Shown here: piece by piece, positions 40,935 to 52,841 of the stretch
Numbering within the stretch: the first letter of the stretch is position 1
How the letters are laid out: each line of letters opens with the position of its first letter
Assembly (NCBI GenBank): GCA_002964805.2
Contig: PUDQ02000039.1
Coordinates: 87,105-151,104, forward strand
Source: Trametes villosa
Lineage: Eukaryota; Basidiomycota; Agaricomycetes; Polyporales; Polyporaceae
Length of the DNA: 64,000 nucleotides
Reading direction: 5' to 3'
Program-made: the position numbers and the translations under genes
Notes under the pieces: generated by a model
What the model was told of the DNA's origin: nothing
The model's database searches: none
The model's input: the letters and a program-made list of their open reading frames with translations, nothing else

Positions 40935-41635
40935 GTTCTCGAGGCGGTAGGGGTGATCCTAGTGTGATTATGCGAATGCTGTGAGAAACAGACACGTGAG
41001 CACGCGCATGGTTCACACAACGTGCACAACTTACATGAAGGGATCCGGACGGGACACGGACGTTCTACGCGATCGCCTAGGTGCGGGTTGTGTCTCTGTG
41101 CGCGCGCGGGGTGGCGGGGACGCGTGAGTGCGGGAGGGGACGCGCGGGTGGCTGAGGGGAGGTGGCGGTGGGAGAGCAAGGGCGGGCGCACCGAAAGGAG
41201 GCGGGGACGCACGCGTCCGGGCGTGTGGGAAGTTGGAACGCTCCCGGCGGTCGGGTGGAGCTCCAGCACGAAGTGTAGCTCTGCCACGCACGGACCACCC
41301 CCTTATACCCGCAAACTCTCCGCGTTTCCTCTCGCATCACCCGCCCTCGAGGCTCGCCTCCTCCGCCCTCGACGATATGGATCTACTCCAGCAGCCGCGA
41401 CGCACGCTTGAGCGAAGGGTGTTGACATCGGCAAGGTTCCACTCAAAAGCGAGTGGGCTGAGCTGCCATTACCCCCGTGGTTCCCCTCTTCCTCAGCTCT
41501 GTGTGTAGCCACGTACTGCTGTCCTGAGCCACGTTGTCGTCGGACACCGCGGTCATTGCGCAAGAGATCACCTACGTAGAATCTGGGTAGGCTGTTTTTT
41601 TAGCTGTAGGTGTCAATGGAGGGCAGCTAACGACC
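40935..41635. promoter_or_regulatory. H2A.Z upstream region
   Basis: About 700 bp with GC-rich tracts at 41100-41200 and no convincing gene. It should contain the H2A.Z promoter and leader. No defined box was recognised. Confidence 0.3.
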
Positions 41636-41944
41636 GTGATGTGCAGGAGAGAGAGCATCATCTGCGCCATTGCAGGCACCGGTGCGTACTCTCTTATGCG
41701 CACTCACAGTGCACCTCAGGGATGCTCGATTGCAATAGCGCTGCTCGCGTGCAACGTCCTCCTCACCTCGGGCCAAGCATACCAATACGTCTGGCGATCT
41801 TCCAAGAGCTGGCATTCGCGCGTTCTCCATGCATGGAGCCGGTATATGGCCCTGCTAACAAGCATTCTGGGACTAGGGATTCCCTCGATAAAGTTGGACA
41901 CTGTAAGCATGCATTTTCTACCCCTGAATATACCAGACTACTGA
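41636..41944 (+). pseudogene. Second DUF6533-like fragment
   Basis: IAIALLACNVLLTSGQAYQY, then VWRSSKSWHSRVLHAWSRYM and ALLTSILGLGIPSIKLD, match the piece at 38878-38960 (LLT-G--Y--VWR--KS------WS) and the DUF6533 pattern. The frame ends soon after, and no further exons were found. It is a separate partial copy 2.8 kb from the first. Confidence 0.4.
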
Positions 41945-42439
41945 AGTACACTCGCTCAGAGGTGGATACTTGTGTACATTGGTTTCATCTCATAGGCCCG
42001 GGGACGAAGAGGGACTCCGCAAGTGGAGTAAGTGGAATCAATACTAGTCGGGTGCCTCGCGAGGTAGTAGAGTGGGTGTTTCAATCGTGCGGATAGGATG
42101 GCGAGAGTCGAAGGTGGTCCTGGGGGAGGGGAAAACGCGACTTTACTGTCCGTAGGTGCCTGGAGGACAACGTGCAGTGAAATAAGCTCAGATTCGCACT
42201 CGAGATGTGAGTACCTACAGCTGCGACAGCCGAGATAGAACTATCTGGTCAGACGCTTCCCCTGTGGAAACCGTTAGCGGTGGATTATGTGCGCATTTAC
42301 TGGCCTGAGACTCGTGCATCAACTTCCCGTGGACGCTACCAACGCCTCAGGGAGTGGGCGGACACCGAGGAGCTCGTGCCGCCACTGCAGAACGGGTTTC
42401 GCGCGGGTCACTGAACCGAGAACAAACCCTTTGCCCGGC

Positions 42440-42660
42440 GCGCAGCGATCGAACAGGCCCGAGCGGAAGTCAGGACCTTATGGGGTTCCAGTGCGTTCAT
42501 TAACCTTGCGAGCGCATTCCCGCCCGTGGACCAAGACGCGCTTTGGGCGAAGCTGCGTGATCTCGGCGCCGGAGGGCCGTTGTTCGACTGGATGCAGATG
42601 CTGTATGCCGGCATCCGCTACTTCGTCCGCTTCAACAGCGAGTACTCAAAAGAGGGGTCC
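42440..42660 (+). mobile_element. Fragment of non-LTR reverse transcriptase
   Basis: The frame reads ARAEVRTLWGSSAFINLASA, then FPPVDQDALWAKLRDLGAGG, PLFDWMQMLYAGIRYFVRFN and SEYSKE, the early palm region of a fungal LINE reverse transcriptase (D replaced by N-L in the usual FxDxxxAF block: INLASAFP). It differs from the LINE at 46-49.7 kb. No upstream or downstream parts were found, so it is a 5'- and 3'-truncated remnant. Confidence 0.6.
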
Positions 42661-43088
42661 ACAGATCGAGTTTGTGACCGGGGTCTGTCTATCGACATAA
42701 GCCTCCTGCCGACACCCCCCGAGTCCCAGTCCCCCAGACCGGTGTCGTGCTTATGCAGAGAGGGCAGCGGGGTGTGGAATGGCCTAAAACTCACAAGAAT
42801 AACTTGTAAGATAAGTGCGTGCGCCACGACTGATTTTTCCCAGGGGATTGGCGATTATACGAGTTCGCAGGCGGGTCGAAGAATGCACAGCCGGCGCGAA
42901 ATCGGCGCGGCGTTGAGTAGAACTTCCCAAAACGGCAGCTGTGCGTGAGGGCGCGTGGGAAGGTCGTGTGGCACGAGCGGCCAGGGCGCGGAGCCGCGCG
43001 TCTTGCCAGTGCGTCTTCCCTTCGCGTTCAACTATCAGCTTCCCTCAATCTCACGCTTCGCTCGGGCTTCTGAATCACTGCTTAACCC
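42661..43088. other. Intergenic, 5' side of the next gene
   Basis: No feature could be supported. It contains the likely promoter of the gene starting at 43089. Confidence 0.3.
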
Positions 43089-44808
43089 ATGGCACCACCT
43101 GCAGCGGCGGAGAATAAGGGTGTCGTGCCCTCGCGCCCGCGTCCCATCACGAATAAGGTAAACGGAGCCATGGTACGGACGCGCATCTGATCAAGCACTG
43201 ATGCGATAAGCAACTAGGCAAAAGACCCGAAAGAGGCGGACGCCGATCCCTCGACGTCGCAACCGGAAGGAGCATCCCAGGTGAAGGGTACGGCACCCGG
43301 CACGGGAGGTGAGCGACTTTGGGTCTCGAGCGATGATGCTGCGACATCACACACTGCCTTCTCAAGATCTCAGATCTCACCCACTGCGCGCGCAGGTCCT
43401 CCGGGCAAGACGGGATCCGGGGCCGCAAGGAGCAGTGCACTCGCGAAAGTTAGCGCGCCCGTGACAGCCAGCGCGCCTGCAAAGACCAGTGCACCTGCCA
43501 AGTGCAGCCCGAGCCCGTCCGCGAAACAGCGCTCGTTGGCAGGCAACAAGTCGGAGGAGGACGAGCCCCCGTTCGATCCGTCGGCAGAAGTCTATCACAT
43601 CCGCCGGGACACGGACGCGAAGGATGCTGACGCGGGCTCGGGCGCGAAGGACACGGACATGGACGCGAAGGGCGCGGGCGCGGGCGCGATGGACAAGAAC
43701 ACGGCCTGGGAATGGAACTTATCCTCGCCCTCGTCCTCGGGCGACGAATCCGAACCATCCGCAGGAGTCTATCACATCAGCCGCAGCCGCATCGAAGATC
43801 TCGACGGCGGACACCTCGAGAAGCTCAGCCTCGGCGCCGGCTCCGCCGCACAGCTGACCAATCTTCAAGGCGACTTGCGGGAACTCGCGGATGTGCACTC
43901 CTTTGAAATCTGGGAGGATTACGACGGACCAGTGGACAAGCGCCTCATTCTCGATGTCTTGTACCACCTGGATAGGGACTGCACCGACGCGATCCACTAC
44001 GCCCTCGCAATGGCCACCTATCCGCGCGTGGGCAACTCCATCAAAGAGGTGCTCGAGCTCCCGCCGGCCGGCCTCCTACCCCAGTACCACCCGCACTACT
44101 ACCGCCGCCTGGAGAAGGTCTTCACAGCAAAGACGCCAGGGGAGCTCGAGCAGGACGGCCCGAAGGTGATCGCCGGCCGCGTCCTGTTCGAGGCAATCTC
44201 GGACCCGCGCTACCTGCTCGACGAAGGGGAGCAGTCGCCACCGCCGCCTACTCCGCCGCCCGAGGACATCTCACAGGTGTTATTTGTGCCGTCGCAGCGC
44301 GCCGCGTCGACGCTCAGTGAGTCCCCTTTTCTTTTATTGATCATTCTCTCCTCGCTCTGGTCACTAACGAGCACTTTCTCCCTCTGTGCCAGAACGCCGC
44401 ACAAAGATCGTCCCCATGATGAAGACCGCAGACGTAATCAAGGCTGACCAGGCTGCTGCTGCGCTCAAGCGGCAGGCCCCGCCATCCGTCCCCGAAGAGG
44501 AGCCGGCGCCCAAGCGGGTCAGGCGCGAGTCGACTGCTGCGGCAAGCGCGTCGTCGTCGGCTCGCGCTGCCTCTACCGGCGCGGCCAGCCCGTCGAAGAG
44601 CGCCGCGGCCGGTTCCTTGTCGTCGAAGAGCGCCGCGTCCACCAGTGCCGCAAGGTCGAAGGGCAAGGGGAAGGCTGGGGCTCCTCTCTTCGCACTCCCG
44701 GTCACGGCTGAGCAGGCCGAATCTGCAGTCCCTACTGGTTTCAACGCTCCTACCAAGGCCCCCACCAACCAACAGATGGCGTGCGATGAGGAGCTCTTGA
44801 ACGCCTAG
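43089..44808 (+). CDS. Ala/Ser-rich hypothetical protein, three exons
   Basis: Exons 43089-43157, 43218-44316 and 44393-44808 give 1,584 nt and 527 residues in frame. Introns are 60 nt (GTAAAC..AACTAG) and 76 nt (GTGAGT..GTGCCAG). The start opens MAPPAAAENKGVVPSRPRP. The first half is low-complexity (repeats of SAPAKT/SAPVTA; DAKDADAGSGAKDTDMDAKG) and carries twice a short block VYHIRRDTD / VYHISRSR, each preceded by an acidic Ser/Pro stretch. The middle (EIWEDYDGPVDKRLILDVLY, HLDRDCTDAIHYALAMATYP, then LLPQYHPHYYRRLEKVFT) looks like a folded helical domain. The C-terminus has a nuclear-localisation-like stretch (KRQAPPSVPEEEPAPKRVRR) and Ala/Ser/Lys repeats. I know no match. It is intact and looks expressed, and may be nuclear. 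Confidence 0.6.
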
Positions 44809-46146
44809 ACCCATTATAGCGGCGGTTCTGGAGGGTCTTGACGCGATCGAGAACCCGTGTCAGTTCATCGAGTTCTACGAGAGCAAGCTCTTGTGGGAGG
44901 CCAACGACGACGATGCCATGGAAGGGTGAGCCCAGCGTCACCGCCCCCTGCCGGGTTGTCGAGGTATCGCCTCTCCGGGCCCTTTTGGTCGTTTCTACCA
45001 AGTGCTATCGCGTTCAAAAAATGTCTTTCTGGTTCCATTTCCCTGACCACTGCCTGTTGATCCTGTACCTGCTGTCCAAGTGATACATATTGCATTCTAT
45101 CTCAGTGCCTCTCTGCCCCTGAGTGCATGTCTTTATGTCCTCGGTATCCCTCCAGCGAGACGAGCTGCCTAGGGTCCTGGGAGTACTGCTCCGAGAAGGC
45201 TACACTTGCCTTGCGGTGGCCGATTGTTTGGTTAATTTGGTTATGGCGACTGTGCCAAGCTAGTGCCTTGCACATTCGAGCGCGGAGACAGCTGAAACAC
45301 ACGTTACTAACTATACCGCACGGCACCGCCGAGGTTTCAGAGTGTCCCTAAGTGCAAGCCAACGATATCGTGTAGAAAGGAGGTATTTCAAGTTATGTAT
45401 AACATGCATGTATTAACGGGCTAACTATAATATATCGGTACACAGGCGTTCAAACAAGCTGCGAAATAACTCAAGAGAGCGTCCCGCTCGATCGCGAGTA
45501 CACGTAACACAACGTCTACGGATACGGATGCGCAGGCGGCTGCCCTCGCACTCACGCGCGCCCCGCCCAGTAAATGATATCGTTATTGTTAGAATCCGTA
45601 TTTATTACCCTCGAGGGCTGGGCCCTAAGGTGTAAATACAGCCGCTGTAGCTACTAGTACTAGACACGTATACAAGGATCGTCGATCATGTGTAAGGGGG
45701 TAGAAAAGAGAGTGCGGCGGCCGAGGCCGCCGCGGGCACAATAGTATGAGTGTGGGGAGAGATACCTGAGACCAGAGAAAGAGAGAGGAGGGAGAGATAA
45801 ACTACAAAAGGGTTCGAGCTGCACGCACCGCGCCGGCCACACAGAGGCGGGGAACCGGGTTCTAAACCTATCTGCGCTTTGCAACAGCGATTGCGCTGCC
45901 GGGCTGTTGCCTCTTGCTGCAGGAGGGTTACGCACGCACGGCAGACACCGTGCGGCGTCGGAGCTCCCTCGGCCCCAACGTGGGAATTATGTGTGCAGCA
46001 CGCCCGTCTCGAGCCGTGAAAAGTATAGGTACGAAGACAGAACGAGAAGAGTGGAGAGAGAACCGAGCGGGACAGAAGGAGGCAGGAGAGGGGAGGGGCG
46101 GTGGCGGTGGCGGTGGTGGTCACGGTGAGAGAAGAGAGGGGGCCGT
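44809..46146. other. Non-coding region
   Basis: Short frames only (60-90 aa), with no recognised domain. AT-rich stretches lie at 45390-45450 and 45570-45620. It includes the 3' flanks of the gene at 43-44.8 kb and of the LINE. Confidence 0.3.
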
Positions 46147-49100
46147 TCACTGCGCGGCGTCTTCATCGTCACTGTCGGGGTAGTGGGGGCCGACCAGCGA
46201 GCCAGCGGAGGTGCGCAGGCGACCGGTCGCGTTGACGAAGTTGAACAGCGGGCGCAGCGACTCCTTGAAGTTGAGCAGGGTAGCGAGTGAGCGGCCGGTG
46301 AAGCCCAGGTGGCGGAAGTGGACTGCCCTGTGCAGAGCGCATGTCGGATATGCGAGGAGGTAGTGCTCAACGCACGTCGCGTTCGGCGCCTTTCCTATGC
46401 GCACGAGGTAGGTCTGAAGGGGGACATGGTTAGTGCGGAATTGAATGAGCAAGTTGGCATGCCGGCGGGGTAGAGAAGCAACGAGCTCCCCGTATTTCTT
46501 CGACGGCAGCGACCTGCCGACCGGAGCAAGACGCGCCCCGCGCTACGACGGGCGCCACCGCTCCATCGCCCAGCGATCGAGCTCAGTGTTGAAGTTCTGA
46601 CGCGCGCGCGTCGTACTGAGCGTGAGAGGATTGCGCAACGGCTTCGGGAGGAGGTTGGAGGTTGAAGGGCGAGGACTGGCCGTGCGCCGCCGCCTTCGCC
46701 GCTTCATCCGCCGCTTCATTGCCCAGGACGTCCGTGGGACCTGGAACCTAACGAAGCGTGAGGCACAGCTGAGGCCGCGCTGCCTTGAGAGTACGAAGCG
46801 CTGCGTGAAACATATCAGTAAGATAGCGGCCGGCACCGGGGGAACGCAGCTTCGAGGCCTGAATAGCAGCCGTGCTGTCGAGGCCGATGGAGGCCTGCTG
46901 CTTGCAAAGCGTGGCCCGCCGAAGAAGCTCCAACGCCAGCACTGTCGCCACGATCTCCGCGGCCTCGTACACTGTGTGCCGCGTCGACGGGCCAAGGTGA
47001 AGATGGAGGACTTTTGGCTGCTCGCAGCGCGGCCTGAACAGCAGCGCGGCCGCCCCCACCCTGTCGTCTATGTCCGAACCATTCGTGTACACCCGATATG
47101 CGCCCTCCGCCGCCCAGCGTGTATCGTCCACCGCCGCTTCGTCGCGATCTGCAATGACGTGCGTGCGGTGGCGTGGCGTCCAGCCAGGGTGCAGCCGGAC
47201 AGGCCGGATACACCCAGTGTTCTTGACGTCCAGCCAGCGTCGGTACGCGTCTAGAAGCTTGTGGAGGGCGGAGCGGCGGGCCTTCACGTAGCGACGGCCC
47301 GCGCCCTGCACGTGGGGCGCGAGCGGGTGAGACGCGGGAAGAGCGCAGAGGCGCACCACGGCGCGGTGACAGAGCTTGTCGATAAGAGGTCGATTGGCAG
47401 GAGGTTGGCGTGGACAGCAAGCGCGTCGGTCGGCGCTGACCGCAATGCCCCCGTCATAGCGAGAAGAGCCTGCCGCTGGACTATAGCGAGCCGGCGGATG
47501 TGCCCAACCGAGCCATGACGGCGAGACTGGCCGGGGCAAGTTGGTACTGGTGTGAGGAAGGTGTCAGCGGCGTACAGCATGCTGGGAATGACCGCCGCCA
47601 AATAAAGGCGGCGGATCACCGAGAGCGTGAGCCCATTTCGCGCCGTTGCGGCGGATCTGCGACACCAGACGACCGCCTTTCGCGTACGCCACGGCGACAT
47701 GCTGCTTGGAGCGCAGGCCTTGGTCTAGCAAAACTCCTAGGAAACGATGGTGATCAGCAGGTGCAATGACAGTGCCGTCAGAGAGGTGAAGGGGTGGCCC
47801 GAGACCGATGCGCTTGGGCTGTGACTTGCAGTTCAGCAAGCCAAACTTATCCAGAGAGAACGCCGAGTTGTGTGACCGCGACCAGTCGAGCGCACCGCAG
47901 TCCCGATCCATGAAACGCCGGACACGCTCGTGGCACTCGCCGAAGGTCTTGCCGGTGGTGACGAGCGCCACTTTGTCCATGGACCCAACCGCGCACTACC
48001 CGTTGGCGAGGTCCACGCTGTCGATGAGGTCGGAGTTTTAGGAAGCGTAGAGGATGGACCGAGAGGGGGCACCCCTGGTCAATCCCACTGGCAATGTGGG
48101 AGAGGTCGGAGGTGAAGTCGTCGAACTTGGGGCGGGTCTTCCGCCCGGACAGCTTCACCCGCAGCCAGTCCACGTAGTCCATCGGTACCCCGCGCGAGCG
48201 CAGGTTATGGTAGAGCCATTCGGGCGAGGCGGCGGGGCATGCTGACTTGATGTCCAGGAAGACCACGGACGCCACGTGGTTGCGCCGTTGGGCGTCCTTG
48301 ACGAGCTTAGTCACCAGGTGGATGGAGTCTGTGGTGGTGCGCTATGCTCGCCCGCCGCATTGGAGGTGGGCGAGCATGGACGTCCACTCAGTCTCATAGA
48401 CCGGAACGTCTGCGACACACCGCGAGAGGATCTTGGACATGTAGTTCAAGAGTGCGATCGGACGCCACGCCTTCACGCCACCGTGTTACTATACCTCGTT
48501 CGGGATGGCATCCGGCCCCGGAGCCTTGAACGCTCGCAACACCTTTGTTGCCCGCCGAACTTGCGTGTCGGTGATTGGCTGGAACTGATACCTGGGGAGT
48601 GGGTAAGGTCCTGTGGGGATAGGTGCTGTGCTCGGCGGAAGGAAAAAGGTGCGGTGGAACTCAGCGCCTTTCTCCGTATTGGCGTTCAGCGTGCGCTCGT
48701 GCCCGTCCGCCCCCGTGACCCGGATTGGAGGGATGCGCGCGCTGCTGCCGCCCGTCGCCCTGCGCTTGAGGAAGCCGTTGGCGTCCCAGATTGTCTTGCT
48801 ATTCACAGAGTCGATGCAGGCCTTCCAGAAGTCATTCTTCGCTGCGGTGATATGATCAGCATATTTGTCGCGGAACCGACGGTACTCAGCGTGCGCAGGG
48901 TGCTTGGCGTCGGCCTTATGCCGGTGGAAGAGGCGGCCGAGGCGCTCCTTCTCCTTGCGCATCTTGGTCAGGTCTGCAGACCACCATCGCTTTGCATACG
49001 GCGTTTCCGCCGTGTCCGGGACATGCTCTGCGATAGTGGCCTGCAGGTCGTCCATGAGCTGGTCGAGCACGACGTCAAAGCGGCGCGCAGAATGGATACG

Positions 49101-49715
49101 GGCAGGGAAATTGCGAGCCTCGATCCGCGCTGCCAGCGCCTGCTCGAACTGCTCCCAATCAACCTGCCGAAAATCCTTCCTTCACCGGTTTGACGCCGTA
49201 GTCGTGGGGATGTCGAAGACAGTTTGGATAGGGAAGTGATGAGGTTTGGTCGGGCGGCGTTCTGGGATTACCGTGCGGGTGCACAGACGCTCGACTCGCA
49301 CCGCAGGCGTGCAGAAGACATTGTCTAGTGAAGTTCTTCGTCCTGGAGGCCTCGAACGTGGGGACGCCCGGTGGCAGTGCTTGCAGCAGATCGTGGCGGT
49401 CAAGGACATTGATGAGGGTCTCCGACCGCCTCAGCGCAGCCGTCGTGAAGAGGTGATGGTTGCCGCGGTCGTCCTAGGCCGGGTGGTGGCGGTTGAAGTC
49501 CCCGAGCCAGACGAAATGGTGCGACCCGTCGTCTTGATCGTCCGTGACTGCCTGCACCGCCCGCGACGAGGCGTGGATCGCGGGGTCCTCCTTGCCGTCA
49601 ATGTACAGGTTAACGATGTGCAGGGAGGAACCCGGAACACCGCCTGCATGCCCATCCCCGACCATTACGGTATCGGAACACAGCAGGCAAGGCGCGGAAG
49701 TCACCATATGCGATA
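46147..49715 (-). mobile_element. Degenerate 5'-truncated LINE (non-LTR retrotransposon)
   Basis: Parts in minus-strand order, in different frames: endonuclease HIVNLYIDGKEDPAIHASSR and FVWLGDFNRHHP near 49500-49640, with LDNVFCTPAVRVERL near 49320. The linker and RT start are RWWSADLTKMRKEKERLGRL to FKAPGPDAIPNEV (49070-48489). RT: RPIALLNYMSKILSRCVADV near 48430, VASVVFLDIKSACPAASPEW near 48260, SGIDQGCPLS near 48080. The catalytic box reads SMDKVALV near 47975 where YxDD is expected. RNase H: VYTNGSDIDDRVGAAALL near 47090. The C-terminal domain is RTNHVPLQTYLVRIGKAPNA to DSDDEDAAQ (46452-46147). Frameshifts, stops and the lost YxDD show it is dead. The 5' end (ORF1 and the start of the endonuclease) is missing. 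Confidence 0.85.
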
Positions 49716-50550
49716 TCCAGGGTATAGCCGTGCAAAACGCTTAACAGCATGCGATAGTTTAAAGTTGTCAAAATTTGAGGCTATCGCATGCCTATAGTGG
49801 CATGTTGGTTTGACCCCTTGTCTGCCGCGCAAAGGCCGCCCCCGGACTGGCGTAATCCGAAGGTAAGTACTCTGCGAGTCTCGAGCCATTCTCGCTAAAA
49901 GAGCTGTCGGCAATTTCGCTCAATTTCATGGCAGTTCTTCGCGCCCCGCCAGAATCATGCGCGCCGCCGACCCCTTTCCCCGGCGGCCACCGCGCTATTC
50001 CGGTTACACACAGTCCTGCACGTTATGTAGTGAGCGCTCAGAGATGCGTGCAAACGGCGCGAAGGCTGTACCCTCCCCGGCGAGTGCATGTCGGCATACG
50101 CGCCCCCGTGTCAATGTGGCTCGTCGTTTCCGGTCAGCCCCCGGCAGGCGCGCCCCCTATCAATTGTCGACCTGAGCTTGCGTTCCCGGCCGAGGAACTC
50201 GCAAAATACTCCCTGTACGTATAATCGCAATATTGATACGCGGAGGAATTATCTGACCGGCTTCGGGCGATTTCAGACCCTGCAGTATAACCCGCGAACT
50301 GCCTCAAGTGAGACGCCCGGGCGCGCATTCTATTCTACCGCCCCTCCATGCGCTACAGCGTGCGGGGCAGGTGCATGGGGCGGATGCACGAGGGTGGGAT
50401 GCACCTGCGGCTGCACCCGCGGAGGCAACCTTGGATATAGTTGTAGATGCAATCGGCCGAAAGCGGACGCTACGTGGGCGAGAGCGACCGTGGGGCAAAA
50501 TAAGCGATATATTGATGCTGATTGCCTGTACATAAAAAATTAGTCTAATA
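49716..50550. other. Non-coding region
   Basis: Short frames without recognisable domains. I saw nothing else here. Confidence 0.3.
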
Positions 50551-50640
50551 AAGGGGTTATTTGCAGCGGGGGTCGCCGCCATGGAGCAGTAAATATTGTG
50601 CGCGGAGCAATACAAGATCTGTGGGTCGATAGCCCCAAAA
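50551..50640 (-). repeat. Partial copy of the 32.7-kb MITE
   Basis: GGGGTTATTTGCAGCGGGGG, then TCGCCGCCATGGAGCAGTAA, matches in reverse orientation the right end of the element at 32557-32773 for about 85 bp with a few differences. The other end was not found nearby. Confidence 0.7.
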
Positions 50641-50766
50641 TCTGTCCGGTTCAGACAATGGAACGGCGCCGTACTGGGGATCGCGCAGCTCACGATCTGA
50701 GGCTAAAAAGGAGAGCGTCCTGTCGCTTGAAACGGACTTTCTCAGCGACCTCACGTCGGAACCTTA

Positions 50767-50938
50767 GGGTGCGTTCAGCGGAAACAATCGACCCGCTTCT
50801 AGGAGCCGATTATCTCCTATTTTGGGACAATCGGGAAGAATCAGGCCCCCGGGCCGCCCTCCGGATTCTCTCAGCTCCCGCCTAAAGCAGGAAGAATTGG
50901 TCCCCAGAAGCGACCGTTTCTTTCCGCTGAACACACCC
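50767..50938. mobile_element. MITE with GGGTGCGTTCAGCGGAAA ends
   Basis: 172 bp with inverted ends GGGTGCGTTCAGCGGAAA and TTTCCGCTGAACACACCC (one mismatch). TTA lies before it and TGA after it, so an imperfect 3-bp TWA duplication is possible, as for PIF/Harbinger elements. No ORF. Confidence 0.7.
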
Positions 50939-51429
50939 TGACGCCACCAGCGTGACTGCGCTAGTCTTGCCATGGCCCACGACCGCCACGCTGCCGCCCG
51001 CGGAGTCATGTTCGAGCCACGCATCAACCAGTCGGCCTTCGAGCCTGCTCCTCTCAGACACCACGAAGAAAACATGTGAGGCTTCCCACCCTCATGGAGT
51101 GCCTGGGTCAGGGAAAGGGTGGCTAGGGTATATGCTGAGCACTCTACTGTACCTCACTCTACGCGTTTCCAAGCGCGGGCCAATCGGACAACAACAACAC
51201 GCCTGGTCACCTCCAGCTGGTGACTAAAGGTGACCAAGCGGTCACGTAACCTCCGTATGTTCTGCAGAACGCCTGCGCCTGAGGACCGGACTTTCTGGTC
51301 TACAGCTTACCGCAGCAGGACACCGGTCCGCTCGCAGCCGCCGCCGATGCGCCCTCACCTGTCGCGCCTGCGCCCTCGTTTGCCCGTGCCTTCCCGTAGC
51401 GTTCGTCGAGCTGTTGTACAGTGGCAGCG

Positions 51430-51640
51430 AGCGGGAACGTGACCGAGCGTGAGTACGACACGACGCGAGTGCGCGATGAGACTGCGCGACGCGACACTGT
51501 ACGACGCGAGCTCGACGAGACTGTGCGACGCCACATTACGACGTGGCGTGACGCGACACTACGGTGCCGCACGACGACAACGCACGACGACACTACGACA
51601 CATTACGAAACGACACCGCGCGCTCGTGCTCGCGACAGTT
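51430..51640. repeat. ACGAC-rich low-complexity region
   Basis: About 200 bp built from irregular repeats of ACGAC, GCGAC and ACACT (for example GACGCGACACTGTACGACGC), followed by a run of C near 51645. Open frames here are artefacts of composition. Confidence 0.6.
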
Positions 51641-52555
51641 TAACACCCCCCCCCCTATTCTCAGGTTAGTTGGTTTGGCTCAACGTCTGCCTCAACAACT
51701 TGGTGGACTCACTCTTCGCCTGAAAGAGCGGTTCGCTGGGGAGCAGCTGGCCGAATATGCATGCTACGGAGTGCACGTAGACCGCGATGAGGCGGGTGGC
51801 GGGGCTCAAAAGGGTATCAGGCGTACAGCGCGCGACAGAGAGTCCGATGAGGTTCATCCACGTGCTGCTGTATTTGCATGCCGTCGCGGAGTCGGACGGG
51901 ATTCGCACGAGCACAGGTATGGCGCTGATGAAAATGACTGATGACGTGGATGAGCATCGCGCAGATGGGCACGATTCCGGTGCGAGAGGCTGGAGCGTTT
52001 GCGCAGTCTTGTCGGTGGCTAGCTCCATAAACCAAGCGGGTTGACCGGTTACCAGCGGCGGCCGGCTGTCTGTCATCCAAGCAGTGAGAGCCGAGGGAGC
52101 CTGCAGCGACGACTGGGGGTCAGCCATCGCTCGAGCGTTGCCCGCCGACGTCTCTAGGAGCTGGGTCGATCGGACAGGCCGTCACGGCGATGTGGACCGG
52201 CAGTCGCCGTCTGCAGAGAAGAGGGCGGGGGACGCGGGGAAGGACTATGTCGCTCACCTGGGTCCCCTCCCGGGGAGGATGGGAGGTGGCGGTGGGGCGG
52301 GCGCACGCAAGCATGCGGTTTGACCGCCTGGAAGCGGCAGTCGGAGGTGTCGGCGCGCCATCGCTGCCGCCGGGAGGCATGCTTGCACGCTTGCACGAGC
52401 ATACGCCTCCGCCTGCCCGCGTGTGCGCGCCGGTGGAGGAGAGGGGGCGCTGCAAGGGCGTCAGCGCGGTCAGAAAAGAGGCATGCGCGGGAGATGGAAA
52501 CACACCGAGTAAGGGTCAAAGCAGCATACACGGGAGGTACTGGCGTGCGCCCGTG

Positions 52556-52841
52556 CGCACGCCTGCCGGGTGATACAACACCAGACAAGCGGCGGAGGAG
52601 CTCGGATGGGTCCTGGGAGGCAGAGGCCGCGCGGAGGAGGGCTTGAGCGAGTCGGACAGGCCGTCCACGACGCGATGGCTGGTGATGAGCAGCTCCTGCG
52701 CACGCCTGCCGGGTGATACAACACCAGACAAGCGGCGGAGGAGCTCGGATGGGGCCAGGGAGGCGGATTCGTGCGCAGGAGGTCTTCGCGCGCGGGGCTT
52801 GAGCGAGTCGGACAGGCCGTCCACGGCGCGATGGCTGGTGT
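52556..52841. repeat. 143-bp tandem duplication in left arm
   Basis: CGCACGCCTGCCGGGTGATA starts at 52556 and again at 52699. The second unit carries a few changes and a 15-20 bp length difference in the middle (GTCCTGGGAGG against GGCCAGGGAGG). It is mirrored at about 58209-58494 in the right arm. Confidence 0.8.

Noticed and set aside
51430..51640. Tandem array of ACGAC units considered as a CRISPR-like or satellite array
   Set aside because: Units are irregular, without constant spacers, and the host is a fungus, so it is low-complexity DNA.
51666..52127. 153-aa minus-strand frame beginning MADPQSSLQAPSALTAW
   Set aside because: It crosses the palindrome border. The same start continues differently at 58923, so at least one version is a chance fusion, and no domain is visible.
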